DNA from: Acaryochloris sp. CCMEE 5410
GTDB lineage: Bacteria > Cyanobacteriota > Cyanobacteriia > Thermosynechococcales > Thermosynechococcaceae
Assembly (NCBI RefSeq): GCF_000238775.2
Contig: NZ_AFEJ02000001.1
Location: 1,178,001 to 1,242,000, forward strand
Direction: 5' to 3'
Length of the DNA: 64,000 bases
This document shows positions 20,801-27,962 of the stretch, piece by piece. Below the pieces are notes generated by a model. The model searched no databases and was not told the origin of the DNA. It saw nothing but the letters and a program-made list of their open reading frames with translations. Each line of letters begins with the position of its first letter. Positions within the stretch are counted from its first letter, which is position 1. A program made the translations under genes and the position numbers.

Positions 20801-21445
20801 TTGCAGCAATGTCTGGATTTGGATCTCAAGGGATGTCTCTTCAGGCAGGATGATGCGGAACGATTTCAGCAAGTCCTGCAGGAGCTGAGGCAAGGGCAGT
20901 GGGTTCTTCAGCGATCGCCACACGCCCCCTGCAAAAATGTCCGCATTCTTTGCCACGAGTCGAGCTGCCAAGGTGGTTTTCCCCATCCCAGCCATCCCCA
21001 CTAGCGACACCAAGCGGCAGCTCGGATCCTGGAGCCAGCCAGAAAGAAGGGCCAACGACGATTGGCGCCCGATCAAAGCTGAGGTATCAATCTGTTCACC
21101 CCAGTCCCAAAATGATTGCCAAACCGGGCTTTTTTGCCTGACCGTTTTTGGAGGTCTTTCAAATATGGTGTTGCTCTGACGGCGATGCAGAACTGATTTC
21201 ACATTGGATTTGGTGACTTTTTCGCCTAAGCCTCGGGACAGTTGTTTCCAGATTTTGCCGCCTAAATCCTTGATATAGTTGGCATCGTAGCCCAGAGACG
21301 CCGCAATATCAGCATATTTTTTGCCTGCCCAAACTTGCTGAAAGATATTGACTTCAAGATCGTTGAGTCTCTCTGCACCCAGGATAGTATCGATCATTGA
21401 GATCGCGTCTTCAATATCCATACGGCTTGATACTATACCCCTCAT
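17891..21445 (-). CDS. HTH - NB-ARC/STAND ATPase - WD40 protein
   Basis: An 1184-aa signalling ATPase. Residues 1-90 form an HTH-like domain of the kind found at the start of cyanobacterial NB-ARC proteins. The P-loop is GMAGMGKTT (150-158) and a Walker-B-like strand is LLVLDHAE (223-230), followed by winged-helix-like sequence. From about residue 575 to 1155 there are some 13-14 WD40 repeats, visible as GH...W spacing and SGSxDxTVKLWN endings; these are diverged, unlike the near-identical set at 54.3-56.1 kb. The C-terminus (AKGLNITQIETLKALGAKI) recurs in this class. STAND ATPases switch on when the repeat domain binds a trigger; target and output are unknown. An alternative start is the ATG eight codons in. 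Confidence 0.88.
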   Translation of the reverse strand: MRGIVSSRMDIEDAISMIDTILGAERLNDLEVNIFQQVWAGKKYADIAASLGYDANYIKDLGGKIWKQLSRGLGEKVTKSNVKSVLHRRQSNTIFERPPKTVRQKSPVWQSFWDWGEQIDTSALIGRQSSLALLSGWLQDPSCRLVSLVGMAGMGKTTLAARLVAKNADIFAGGVWRSLKNPLPLPQLLQDLLKSFRIILPEETSLEIQIQTLLQTLREHRCLLVLDHAETLIQSGSATGDCRTGYEDYRTLFQKLSSTNHKSCVLVICCEQFPAQVFSEGKAVRSHVLPSLSVAETQALFKTKGTFVGQPQHWELLTQQYNGNPLALKIVSTTILDLFQGNLSEFLAEGQVMYEGLAAFLKQQWQQLSTHEQRVLYYLAMHRGSASFKEIKADLLDTSLQRRLSDTLSALQRRNLLERKADHDRVVFGLQSSVMEYTTVQLVEELAAELAQSQLHLLHQLPLLKIGHLNYLQQVQRQQVLQPILGRFREQCSVDLDHHFAQLLTSLPNHSPSYAAGNLVNLWIQSGYSLVGQDLSRLPLWEVDFTTTPLHRVNLSQADLSRTVFSHAFGGVTSACLSRAGDCFMTGHENGRIFMWETKTGRQIQGLNGHQNWIWSLAPSPDGKYLLSACEDRTVRVWEVQTGNCLHVLEGHCDRIWQVACFNPEIAITISSDQTLKIWNFIEAQCLITLETDALALAVSEAESLIFSGGTDGQLYCWDSDTGELLDRWSSSQGGIWALTYCQLTQTLYSAGDGGVIEAWQRGCAEPVATLGQPGRRLWALALSVDDRYLIAGGDSAQLTCWNLDSGEIDQTFGGYDGRISAIDCGVRDMVITASEDQTVRLWDLQKKQSLLSISSCSNWACEVGFVSLNPGAISSAISASKDGNLYLWNIETGACDRILQGHQCSVWTLAANPAGTHVISGDDEGVLRCWNLDSGQCQLRIKGHQSRVWSVAWSPDGMVIASGGGDRRLKLWDANSGTCQHTLDGHHGRIWSVAFSPDGQQVASGSSDRTVKLWNSKTGVCDATLAGHQSLIPSVVFHPYLPLLASVSGDGTCNLWDLKTLLCQTTIAVPSQMNWSLAWNPNGTLLAMGSNNGQIHLWNQAQQHWERPLLGHTGCIWSLAFSPDSKTLCSGSQDGTTRIWNCETGQCSQILQPPRLYEDLNIMDAKGLNITQIETLKALGAKI

Positions 21446-21632
21446 TCATCACAGGACAATCCCGGCGTTTTTTTTCCAGCCAACGCTAGTACGCTTCTTT
21501 GGGATCAACTATCCATGCTAAATCATGACAGGAGTAGCCATCGGACAAAAATATTCAGAACTCTAGGTGCTGTGGATGCCCTGGTTAATTTCTACTATCT
21601 TACTGCTGAGGGTGGAGTACCTTTGATGGAGC

Positions 21633-21952
21633 TTGGCTGCTGACTTAAATAGAATTAGGATCCATCCCAAGCGCCTTCAACTTTGCGGCTAATTGCTCAG
21701 CCCGAGCCTTTCCCTGCTCAGCCCGAGCCTTTCCCTGCTCCACCTGAGACTCAGCTTGCTCCACTCTCTCTTCTGGTGTGAGTAAGCGATCGCCATCCTG
21801 ATTAAACCAGTAAAACCATTCCTGTTCCCGCCTCAGTTAGGTTCCGTTTTGACCATTGCTATTTTAGCGACCACTTCAGTCACCCTCCTATGACATGCGA
21901 TCGCCTGTGGGCTGATCAACCGTTTGATATGGGCCTGAATTCGGTGCGTTTG
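21633..21952 (-). pseudogene. Internally deleted second copy of the Uma2 gene
   Basis: Positions 21633-21850 align with the 3' end of the Uma2 gene downstream (24174-24363), including the stop, the coiled-coil codons and the HIP1-containing GAGTAAGCGATCGCCATCC segment. The next 100 bp instead align with sequence upstream of that gene's start (about 24906-25017). About 545 bp, nearly all of the catalytic domain, has been lost, so no function remains. A duplicated GCCCGAGCCTTTCCCTGCTC unit lies in the coiled-coil part. The rest of 21446-22183 has only a short 10-bp direct repeat near 22087 and no gene I can support. Confidence 0.8.
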
Positions 21953-22183
21953 CGATGGTCTCCGACTGGCCTGCCTCCAGAGGAGCTTTGCTAACGTCTA
22001 TCACACCACACTGCTTTAGATGTGCTGAAACACCGATTGAGACTGGGTTCAAGCAAGGTGTGATCAATATCATACTTAGGTGCCATGCTTTTTCATGCTT
22101 TTTCATGCCAGTTGACTTTGGCTTTACCTCTAAGTTGAATCTTGTATGCGCTAGGAACATTTTCCCAGCAACCTTCATAAGAA

Positions 22184-24019
22184 ATGACCAACATGGCTAC
22201 TTCTAATCAGTTAATCGATGACAACAATCCCTTTGATGACATTGATGTAAGTGACGGCTCTAATTTTACTCTTGTTGATATTGATGGAGATGGAGATCTT
22301 GATCTGGTAGGCACACTCAATTTCTTTGAGAACATAGGCGATGACAAGAATCCTCGTTTTATGGAGCAAGTGGGTAGCGATAATCCCTTTGATAGCTTAG
22401 ATATTAGAGTTAACGATAATCTAAGCTTTGCCGATATTGATGGAGACGGAGATCTCGATGCCATCGCAGGAAATGTTTTTGGCACCCTCACATTTTTTGA
22501 GAATACGGGTAGTGTCAACAATCCAGTTTTTACCCAGCAAACTGGAGCAAATGATCCTTTTAATGGCGTAAGTTTTTTTGAGGCTATTGACAATGGTATT
22601 GTTCCTGTTGGTTTAGTGGGCCAAACTGCTCCGAGTTTGATCGATATTGATGGCGATCGGGATCTTGATCTGGTTTTAGGAGCAGGGAATGGCACGCTCA
22701 TATTTTTTGAGAATGCAGGCGATGAAAGCAACCCAGTTTTTACCCGGCAAAATGGAGCAGATAACCCCTTCGGCAACATAAAGGTAAGAGATAACGCCAA
22801 TCCGGCCTTTAGCGATATTGATGGTGATGGCGATCTTGATGCCATCGTGGGAAGCAGTGATGGGACTCTCCACTTCTTCGAGAACACAGGTGATGTCAAT
22901 AATCCCGTATTTGTCGAACAAACCGGCCTTGATAATCCCTTTAATGGCATTGATGTAGGGACAGGCTCTCAACCAACCCTCGCAGATATTGATGGTGATG
23001 GCGACCTTGATTTCCTGGTCGGCGCGGACAACGGCAACCCAAACTTCTTTGAAAATACTGGTCCGAGTGAAACAGAAATCAATTTCGTGGATTCGAGCTT
23101 AACCATCACCGACGTCAATGGCGGCAACTCTGCCGATACGCTCACCCTGACTGAAACAGAAAGCACACTCCAAATCGAAGATCCGAATCAAGCCTTTCAA
23201 GTGAGCGATGGTGTCGCTCTCAATAGCTTCAATAGCGCCGAAATCCCTCTGGCTCCCATTCAAGAACCGATTGAGATTAATACCTTAGCCGGGGATGACT
23301 CGATTATTGCTGATATAACTCTAGCCATATCTGTGAATGCTGGAAACGGTGAGGATACAGTCCGCGGCGGTAGGGGTGATGACTCTATTAACGGAGGCGG
23401 TGGAGATGACCTCCTCCTGGGTAGGAATGGGAATGACCGCCTAGTCGGCAATGGTGGAAATGACACCCTCCTGGGTGGAAGTGGAGATGACCTTCTCCTG
23501 GGTGGGAATGGGAATGACCGCTTAGTCGGTAGTAGTGGACATGACACCCTCAATGGTGGCATTGGCAGTGATACCCTCTTTGGTTCCAGTGGGAATGACC
23601 ACTTAATTGGTAATGGTGGAGATGATGTTCTCAATGGTGGGGGTGGAAACGACCTCCTCGTTGGCAGCACAGGTTCAAATGTGTTGAATGGAACCGATGC
23701 CACTCACAGAGGCGTGAATGAGCAGGATATCTTAGTGGGGGCTCGAGGCAGAGCGGATCAGTTTGTGTTGGGCGACCGTTCCGGAGCCTATTATCTAGAT
23801 CGAAGATTTATTAATGGGGCCAACAGTCTTGCCCAAATCCGTGATTTTGAGAGCTTAGACACCATTGTTCTCAGCGGCTCTAGCGGTGACTATCGAATCG
23901 CAACCAGGGGTGGCAACTCAATTATCTTTAGGCGTGAAGCGGGGCCAGATGATGCGATCGCAGTTATCGAAAATATCGTCGGTCTCAATCTCAATGGCGA
24001 TCAGTTTAGCTTTGTCTAA
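22184..24019 (+). CDS. VCBS/FG-GAP-like and RTX calcium-binding repeat protein
   Basis: A 611-aa acidic protein with two repeat regions. Residues 1-300 hold about five FG-GAP/VCBS-like units, each with a DIDGDGDLD calcium loop and an FFENTG strand. Residues about 385-505 hold RTX nonapeptides of the GGxGxDxLx type (e.g. GGGGDDLLLGRNGNDRLVGNGG). A C-terminal domain (DQFVLGDRSGAYYLDRRF to the end) is common in cyanobacterial RTX proteins and probably carries the type I secretion signal. No Sec signal peptide is seen. It is likely secreted and folds on binding calcium outside the cell; the partner is unknown. Start may be 22184 or the ATG at 22193. No transporter genes are adjacent. Confidence 0.88.
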   Translation: MTNMATSNQLIDDNNPFDDIDVSDGSNFTLVDIDGDGDLDLVGTLNFFENIGDDKNPRFMEQVGSDNPFDSLDIRVNDNLSFADIDGDGDLDAIAGNVFGTLTFFENTGSVNNPVFTQQTGANDPFNGVSFFEAIDNGIVPVGLVGQTAPSLIDIDGDRDLDLVLGAGNGTLIFFENAGDESNPVFTRQNGADNPFGNIKVRDNANPAFSDIDGDGDLDAIVGSSDGTLHFFENTGDVNNPVFVEQTGLDNPFNGIDVGTGSQPTLADIDGDGDLDFLVGADNGNPNFFENTGPSETEINFVDSSLTITDVNGGNSADTLTLTETESTLQIEDPNQAFQVSDGVALNSFNSAEIPLAPIQEPIEINTLAGDDSIIADITLAISVNAGNGEDTVRGGRGDDSINGGGGDDLLLGRNGNDRLVGNGGNDTLLGGSGDDLLLGGNGNDRLVGSSGHDTLNGGIGSDTLFGSSGNDHLIGNGGDDVLNGGGGNDLLVGSTGSNVLNGTDATHRGVNEQDILVGARGRADQFVLGDRSGAYYLDRRFINGANSLAQIRDFESLDTIVLSGSSGDYRIATRGGNSIIFRREAGPDDAIAVIENIVGLNLNGDQFSFV

Positions 24020-24053
24020 AGATCTATATCACTGATTCGATATCGATAGGGAT

Positions 24054-24087
24054 AAATAGGGGGCTCACCTCGTCTATCCCTCTATTT
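24054..24087 (+). terminator. Possible transcription terminator hairpin
   Basis: AAATAGGGGG and CCCTCTATTT can pair with one mismatch around a 14-nt loop, 34 bp after the RTX-gene stop. A good T run is missing, so this is tentative. Confidence 0.3.
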
Positions 24088-24183
24088 GCATATCAAAAGT
24101 GAGTTAATTGAAGCCGAAAACACCGTCAATCTGGTTAATCACCCCACGATAAAAATAATCAAATCCGTATGTTGACTGTTGTC

Positions 24184-24894
24184 TTAAATAGAATTAGGGT
24201 CCACACCAAGTGCCTTTAACTTTTCAGCTAATCGCTCAGCCCGAGCCTTTTCCTGCTCAGCGCGATCTTTCTCTTGCTCCACTCTCTCTTCTGGTATGAG
24301 TAAACGATCGCCATCCTGATTAAACCAGTAAAGCCATTCTCGTTCCCGCCCCAGATAGGTTCCGCGCTCTCGCCCAAGCCCTAAGCCAATTTCAGGTAGC
24401 CAAACTGGATTTCCATCTAATTGTTGGTAAGTGCCATTCTCCAAGGCATACACTTCCAGGGGCTGTCGCTTCCGACGAGACCGTTGATTCGGAAGGTAAA
24501 CAGCGTAATAGCGAATCCCTAAATTTGCGTAGATTGTCTTTTTCCGTTCGTATTCGCCGCCATAGGTCTTGGATACAACCTCTAGGGCTAAAACCGGAGG
24601 AATATTATCCTCCTCCCAAAACACATAGCTTAAACGGCCATCTTCACCAATAAACCGTTCAACCCCAAGGCTAAGAAAGCCATCTGGCACGATGGCTGGC
24701 TGGTCGGGGTCGTAGTAGATGCCCATATCGACGCCAAAGAACCAATCGACTCGTTGGGGCCATGCCATTGCCAAAATGCTGTCGAGCAAATTGGGGATGA
24801 GATTTTGCAGTTCATTATCCACGGGCGTATCGTCTGAGTCCGGTAACTCAGCTGAGGAGGGGAGGCATTGTCTGGGGTCGTATTGAAGAACCAT
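24184..24894 (-). CDS. Uma2-family (DUF820) putative endonuclease
   Basis: A 236-aa member of the Uma2/DUF820 family, PD-(D/E)XK-fold proteins abundant in cyanobacteria. The conserved strand pairs PDGFLSLGVER and PPVLALEVVSKT give the Asp and Glu of the putative metal site, followed by KKTIYANLGIRYYAVYLP. The end is a charged coiled coil (RVEQEKDRAEQEKARAERL) and LKALGVDPNSI. No biological substrate is established. GAGAAT precedes the ATG. A decayed copy lies 2.5 kb upstream on the same strand with the RTX gene between, so this locus has been duplicated. Confidence 0.9.
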   Translation of the reverse strand: MVLQYDPRQCLPSSAELPDSDDTPVDNELQNLIPNLLDSILAMAWPQRVDWFFGVDMGIYYDPDQPAIVPDGFLSLGVERFIGEDGRLSYVFWEEDNIPPVLALEVVSKTYGGEYERKKTIYANLGIRYYAVYLPNQRSRRKRQPLEVYALENGTYQQLDGNPVWLPEIGLGLGRERGTYLGREREWLYWFNQDGDRLLIPEERVEQEKDRAEQEKARAERLAEKLKALGVDPNSI

Positions 24895-25104
24895 GGGTAT
24901 TCTCAGTTATGGCCTTGACTATTGCTATTTTAGCGGCCATTTCAGTCGTTCTCTTACGACAAGCTGCGATCGCATGTCTGTTACTCAAACGTTTGATATG
25001 GATCTGAATTCGGTGCTTCTGGGCGATACAAACACGTAAAAAATAGCGATAATTCAACCTTTTCACAAGGCTATAATAGTCCTAGTCAATACGCCCTCAC
25101 TGAT

Positions 25105-25458
25105 ATGAAAACGGTTGCGATTTTGCCTATTGCCAATGACGCTGGGGGGTAATCCTATCGTGCGATCGCAGGGGATAAACTTTCTGAAGGAAAAACCGCA
25201 GGTCAGGCTTTAGACGCATTGACAGAAAGACTTGGCGAACAGCACTTTAGCGCCTTGCTGGTCGTTCAAAAATTTGAGCCTGATGCTTTATTTAATGCCG
25301 ATCAACAGGCACGATTATCTGAACTGATGGAAATGTGGCGAACGGCAAGAGACCAAGGACAACCGTTGTCGCAAGAACTACAGCTTGAGCTAGACAGCTT
25401 AGTTGAAGCAGAATTATTGGCAGCAACGGCTCGTACACGGGCAATAGTGCAGCCTTAA
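25105..25458 (+). pseudogene. Small partner gene of an HNH cassette, broken by an early stop
   Basis: The ATG at 25105 opens MKTVAILPIANDAGG, then an in-frame TAA (25150-25152) interrupts it, and the same frame continues with SYRAIAGDKLSEGKTAGQAL for about 100 further codons. It ends 5 bp before the HNH gene. I recognise the combined sequence as the small helical protein that in cyanobacteria commonly precedes such HNH genes; its role is not known. A single base change would explain the stop. A downstream TTG (25219) could in principle give a short product. Confidence 0.65.
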
Positions 25459-25463
25459 ATTGC

Positions 25464-25713
25464 ATGCATCCGTTTTATTCGACTGTTGCCGAACGTGCGC
25501 ATCATCGCTGTGAATACTGTCAAGCACCAGAGCTAGTTTTTAATTTTCCGTTTGAGGTTGAGCACATCGTTCCTTTGTCTCGCAATGGAACAAATGACCT
25601 TGAAAATTTGGCCTTAGCCTGTCGTTCTTGTAATCTCGACAAGGGAAATAGAGTTAGTGGAAAATTACAAGATTCACATGACGTTTTTAGATTTTTTCAT
25701 CCAAAGATAGATA
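25464..25713 (+). pseudogene. HNH endonuclease, 3' end displaced by an IS630 insertion
   Basis: The protein starts MHPFYSTVAERAHHRCEYC and has the complete HNH/zinc core: CEYC, then VEHIVPLSRNGTNDLENL, then CRSCNLDKG. The element inserted at TA 25712-25713 and replaced the last codons with sequence from its terminal repeat. Excising it and one TA restores PKIDILPLLRLQCPI and a stop at 26828-26830, for about 94 aa, slightly overlapping the next minus-strand gene. The core is intact, so residual activity of the chimeric 108-aa form (stop at 25790) cannot be excluded. The substrate is unknown. Confidence 0.75.
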
Positions 25714-26793
25714 AGCACTTAGCTAAAATTAATTACATAATCATCGCTGTAGGTTTTCAAAACTCTTTCCACATATTCGACCAAAGATGACCACCCCCAG
25801 TAGGCACTCATTTCAATCCACTGATATTTCATGAATTGCCACAGACGCTCAATCAAATTTAGATGGGGAGAATAGCTTGGCAACTCAAACAAGGTAATTC
25901 CCCGTTCGGCCCACTCTGCCTTCATCTCATAGATTGCTTGGCTCGTATGGATAGGGGCTTGATCCATCACAATGACGGTGGGCAACTCCACGTCAGCAAA
26001 GAAGGTATCAATGCAATGACTGACAACCTCACTGGTGATGGTCTGTTCTGATGTATAAGCATATAGCCCTTGTCGTCGACTCAAAACCCCAGAACATTCA
26101 AGCGTTTACTTGAACGAGTCGGGATTTCCAGATAAGTCCCTATGGGTTGCCATCCATAGGGAATACAGGGGACTAACGAAAACCACTCTCATCCATAAAG
26201 AATAGGTGGATGTCTCCCTTCTCTTCTTGTTTCTTGAGATGTTCTAACTGCTGTTTTTTTCGAGGTAGTCGGCATATAAAGGCTGGCCTGATGTCCCTTG
26301 GCGAAAGCGATGCCAGCTCATGTCCATCTGCTTCAAGACGCGTTTAACGGTGGCCTTTGACACGCGTACTGACCACTGCTGTTCAATCTGAGCTAGCACC
26401 CGATTGAGTTGGATGGGAGATGCCTGAGTCCACTCATAAATCTGCTGTTGTTGGTCGGGATTAAACATCGGTTTTCGACCTCGGCCTGGGCGATTATAGA
26501 GTCCTGCAAAACCACGGTTATTCCAAGCCTTAAGCCAGTTGTACACGGTTTTAGGACTCACACTAAAAAGGGAGGCTAAGGTGTAGGGACTCCAACCCTG
26601 GGCAGACAAAATGAGGCAATGGGCGCGTTGTCTGACCTGATGATGGCGACTACAGTGATAAATCCGATGCAATAAGCGTAAGCTTTCGGTGGAGATAGGA
26701 CGGACTAATGACATCAAATCAATGGATGTAAAAAAGAGGACTCAGGTAGTTTACAACCTGGAAATTCTATGTAATTAATTTTGTCCATCTGCT
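25714..26793 (-). mobile_element. IS630-family element, 1080 bp, degenerate
   Basis: It is flanked by TA on both sides (25712-25713 and 26794-26795), the IS630/Tc1-mariner target. Terminal inverted repeats begin AGCA, differ for seven bases, then share AAAATTAATTACATA. It carries one transposase gene on the minus strand with three frame breaks. It sits inside the HNH gene. Confidence 0.85.
25719..26717 (-). pseudogene. IS630 transposase with three frame breaks
   Basis: The N-terminal piece has two HTH units (SPYTLASLFSVSPKTVYNWL and VSKATVKRVLKQM). The middle has HLFFMDESGF and PYGWQPIGTYLEIPTRSSK, and the C-terminal piece has VIVMDQAPIHTS and LPSYSPHLNLIERLW, the D-D-E signature of IS630. 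The pieces lie in different frames. The breaks are at T7 26254-26260, A4 26179-26182 and A4 26083-26086 (plus strand), each consistent with loss of one base. The first could be a recoding site, as known for some IS630 members, but all three together should inactivate it. Confidence 0.85.
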
Positions 26794-26803
26794 TATCTTG
26801 CCG

Positions 26804-27280
26804 TTACTTCGCTTGCAATGCCCGATCTAAAATCGCTCTTGCCGATTCAGCTTGCATCCGGGTTTCGCGATATTGAATATTGGCTTGAGCAAATTTTTTC
26901 AGCACCTTAAACCCTTCTTTTAGCTGCAATACGTCTTCTTCGGAGATGGGTTCATCGGAGAACAGTAAATCGACAATTGCCCGAGTTTTCAATGCCTGTT
27001 GTTGCAACTCCTGCATCTTCAACTTGAGAGTGGCAAGGAGATTTAAGATTTGCACCGCTTGGGCAACTTCATCTTCTTGGGGAGAGGGCTGAGTCGGAAT
27101 CGTCGCTTGCACTTCGATAAAATCATTGGGGCTAAAGCCTTGATTGAGGGAGGTTTTAAGTTTTCCACTATCCATCAAATCCATCAGTTGATTCATGGCT
27201 TTTTCACGAGCCTTTTTGGAATCTTTGCCTGGAATCTTGATCACTGCTTCTGGGTCTTCTTTCAGGGTGTATTGGACCAT
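26804..27280 (-). CDS. Unknown helical protein, 158 aa
   Basis: AAAGGAG lies 10 nt before the ATG. The protein begins MVQYTLKEDPEAVIKIPGKD and is mostly predicted helix with heptad-like stretches (VAQAVQILNLLATLKLKMQELQ, then the RETRMQAESARAILDRAL end). No membrane segment, Cys or catalytic motif is seen. I do not recognise a named family. It is oriented against the HNH cassette, and its 3' end was probably overlapped by the original HNH gene. Confidence 0.7.
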   Translation of the reverse strand: MVQYTLKEDPEAVIKIPGKDSKKAREKAMNQLMDLMDSGKLKTSLNQGFSPNDFIEVQATIPTQPSPQEDEVAQAVQILNLLATLKLKMQELQQQALKTRAIVDLLFSDEPISEEDVLQLKEGFKVLKKFAQANIQYRETRMQAESARAILDRALQAK

Positions 27281-27418
27281 GCCGATTCAACTCCTTTAAT
27301 GGTATATATGTACTATTTTACTAGAAAAAGTATAAATTGGGGAAAGAAATACGGTCTCCAAGCAGGAATATGGCAATGCAGCCAATTCAGTGATAAAGCA
27401 GCATAGCAAGCGAGCAGC

Positions 27419-27916
27419 ATGTCCGAATCTAAATCCCTAAATTCCACATCACAGCCAATGGCAGATAAGATCCAGCGGCTTCATCGTCTAGCCTTTTTGC
27501 TAGACAACTCCATCTCTATTCCGGGTACCAAACTCCGTTTTGGACTAGACCCGATCTTGGGCCTCCTAGGAATTGCAGGGGGGAGTGGTGATGTCGTTGG
27601 CGGTGCGGTTGGAGCCTATATTGTCTACCAAGCCGCTCAGATGGGACTCCCCAAGGATGTAGTTTGGCAAATGGTGGTGAATATTCTGCTCGACTCTTTG
27701 GTGGGGATTGTGCCGGGGATAGGTGACTTCCTTGACTTTACCTGGAAAGCCAATACCCGAAATATGGCTTTAGTGGATCATCACCTAACGGTATCATCCA
27801 CTCCTAAGAAAGGTAATCCTCTCTTTGTCGTTGGAATTACCCTGCTGACTGTGCTTATCGTTCTCGGATGCGCGTTCTTGACATTGCTGTTGATCAAAAC
27901 TATTTTTCAGCTTTAG
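27419..27916 (+). CDS. DUF4112 membrane protein
   Basis: A 165-aa protein with the DUF4112 pattern: LAFLLDNSISIPGTKLRFGLDPILGLLG, GGAVGAYIVYQAAQMGLP and LLDSLVGIVPGIGDFLDFTWKANTRN. The central hydrophobic segments are amphipathic or membrane-inserted, and the end (FVVGITLLTVLIVLGCAFLTLLLI) is a clear transmembrane helix. The role of the family is unknown. It converges with the TPM-domain gene. The first 14 residues before MADKIQRLHRL are less conserved-looking, so the start could be later. Confidence 0.88.
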   Translation: MSESKSLNSTSQPMADKIQRLHRLAFLLDNSISIPGTKLRFGLDPILGLLGIAGGSGDVVGGAVGAYIVYQAAQMGLPKDVVWQMVVNILLDSLVGIVPGIGDFLDFTWKANTRNMALVDHHLTVSSTPKKGNPLFVVGITLLTVLIVLGCAFLTLLLIKTIFQL

Positions 27917-27962
27917 AACAAAAGATTGAGGTGGGACATTGAATGCCTCTAGCAATCCCCGG

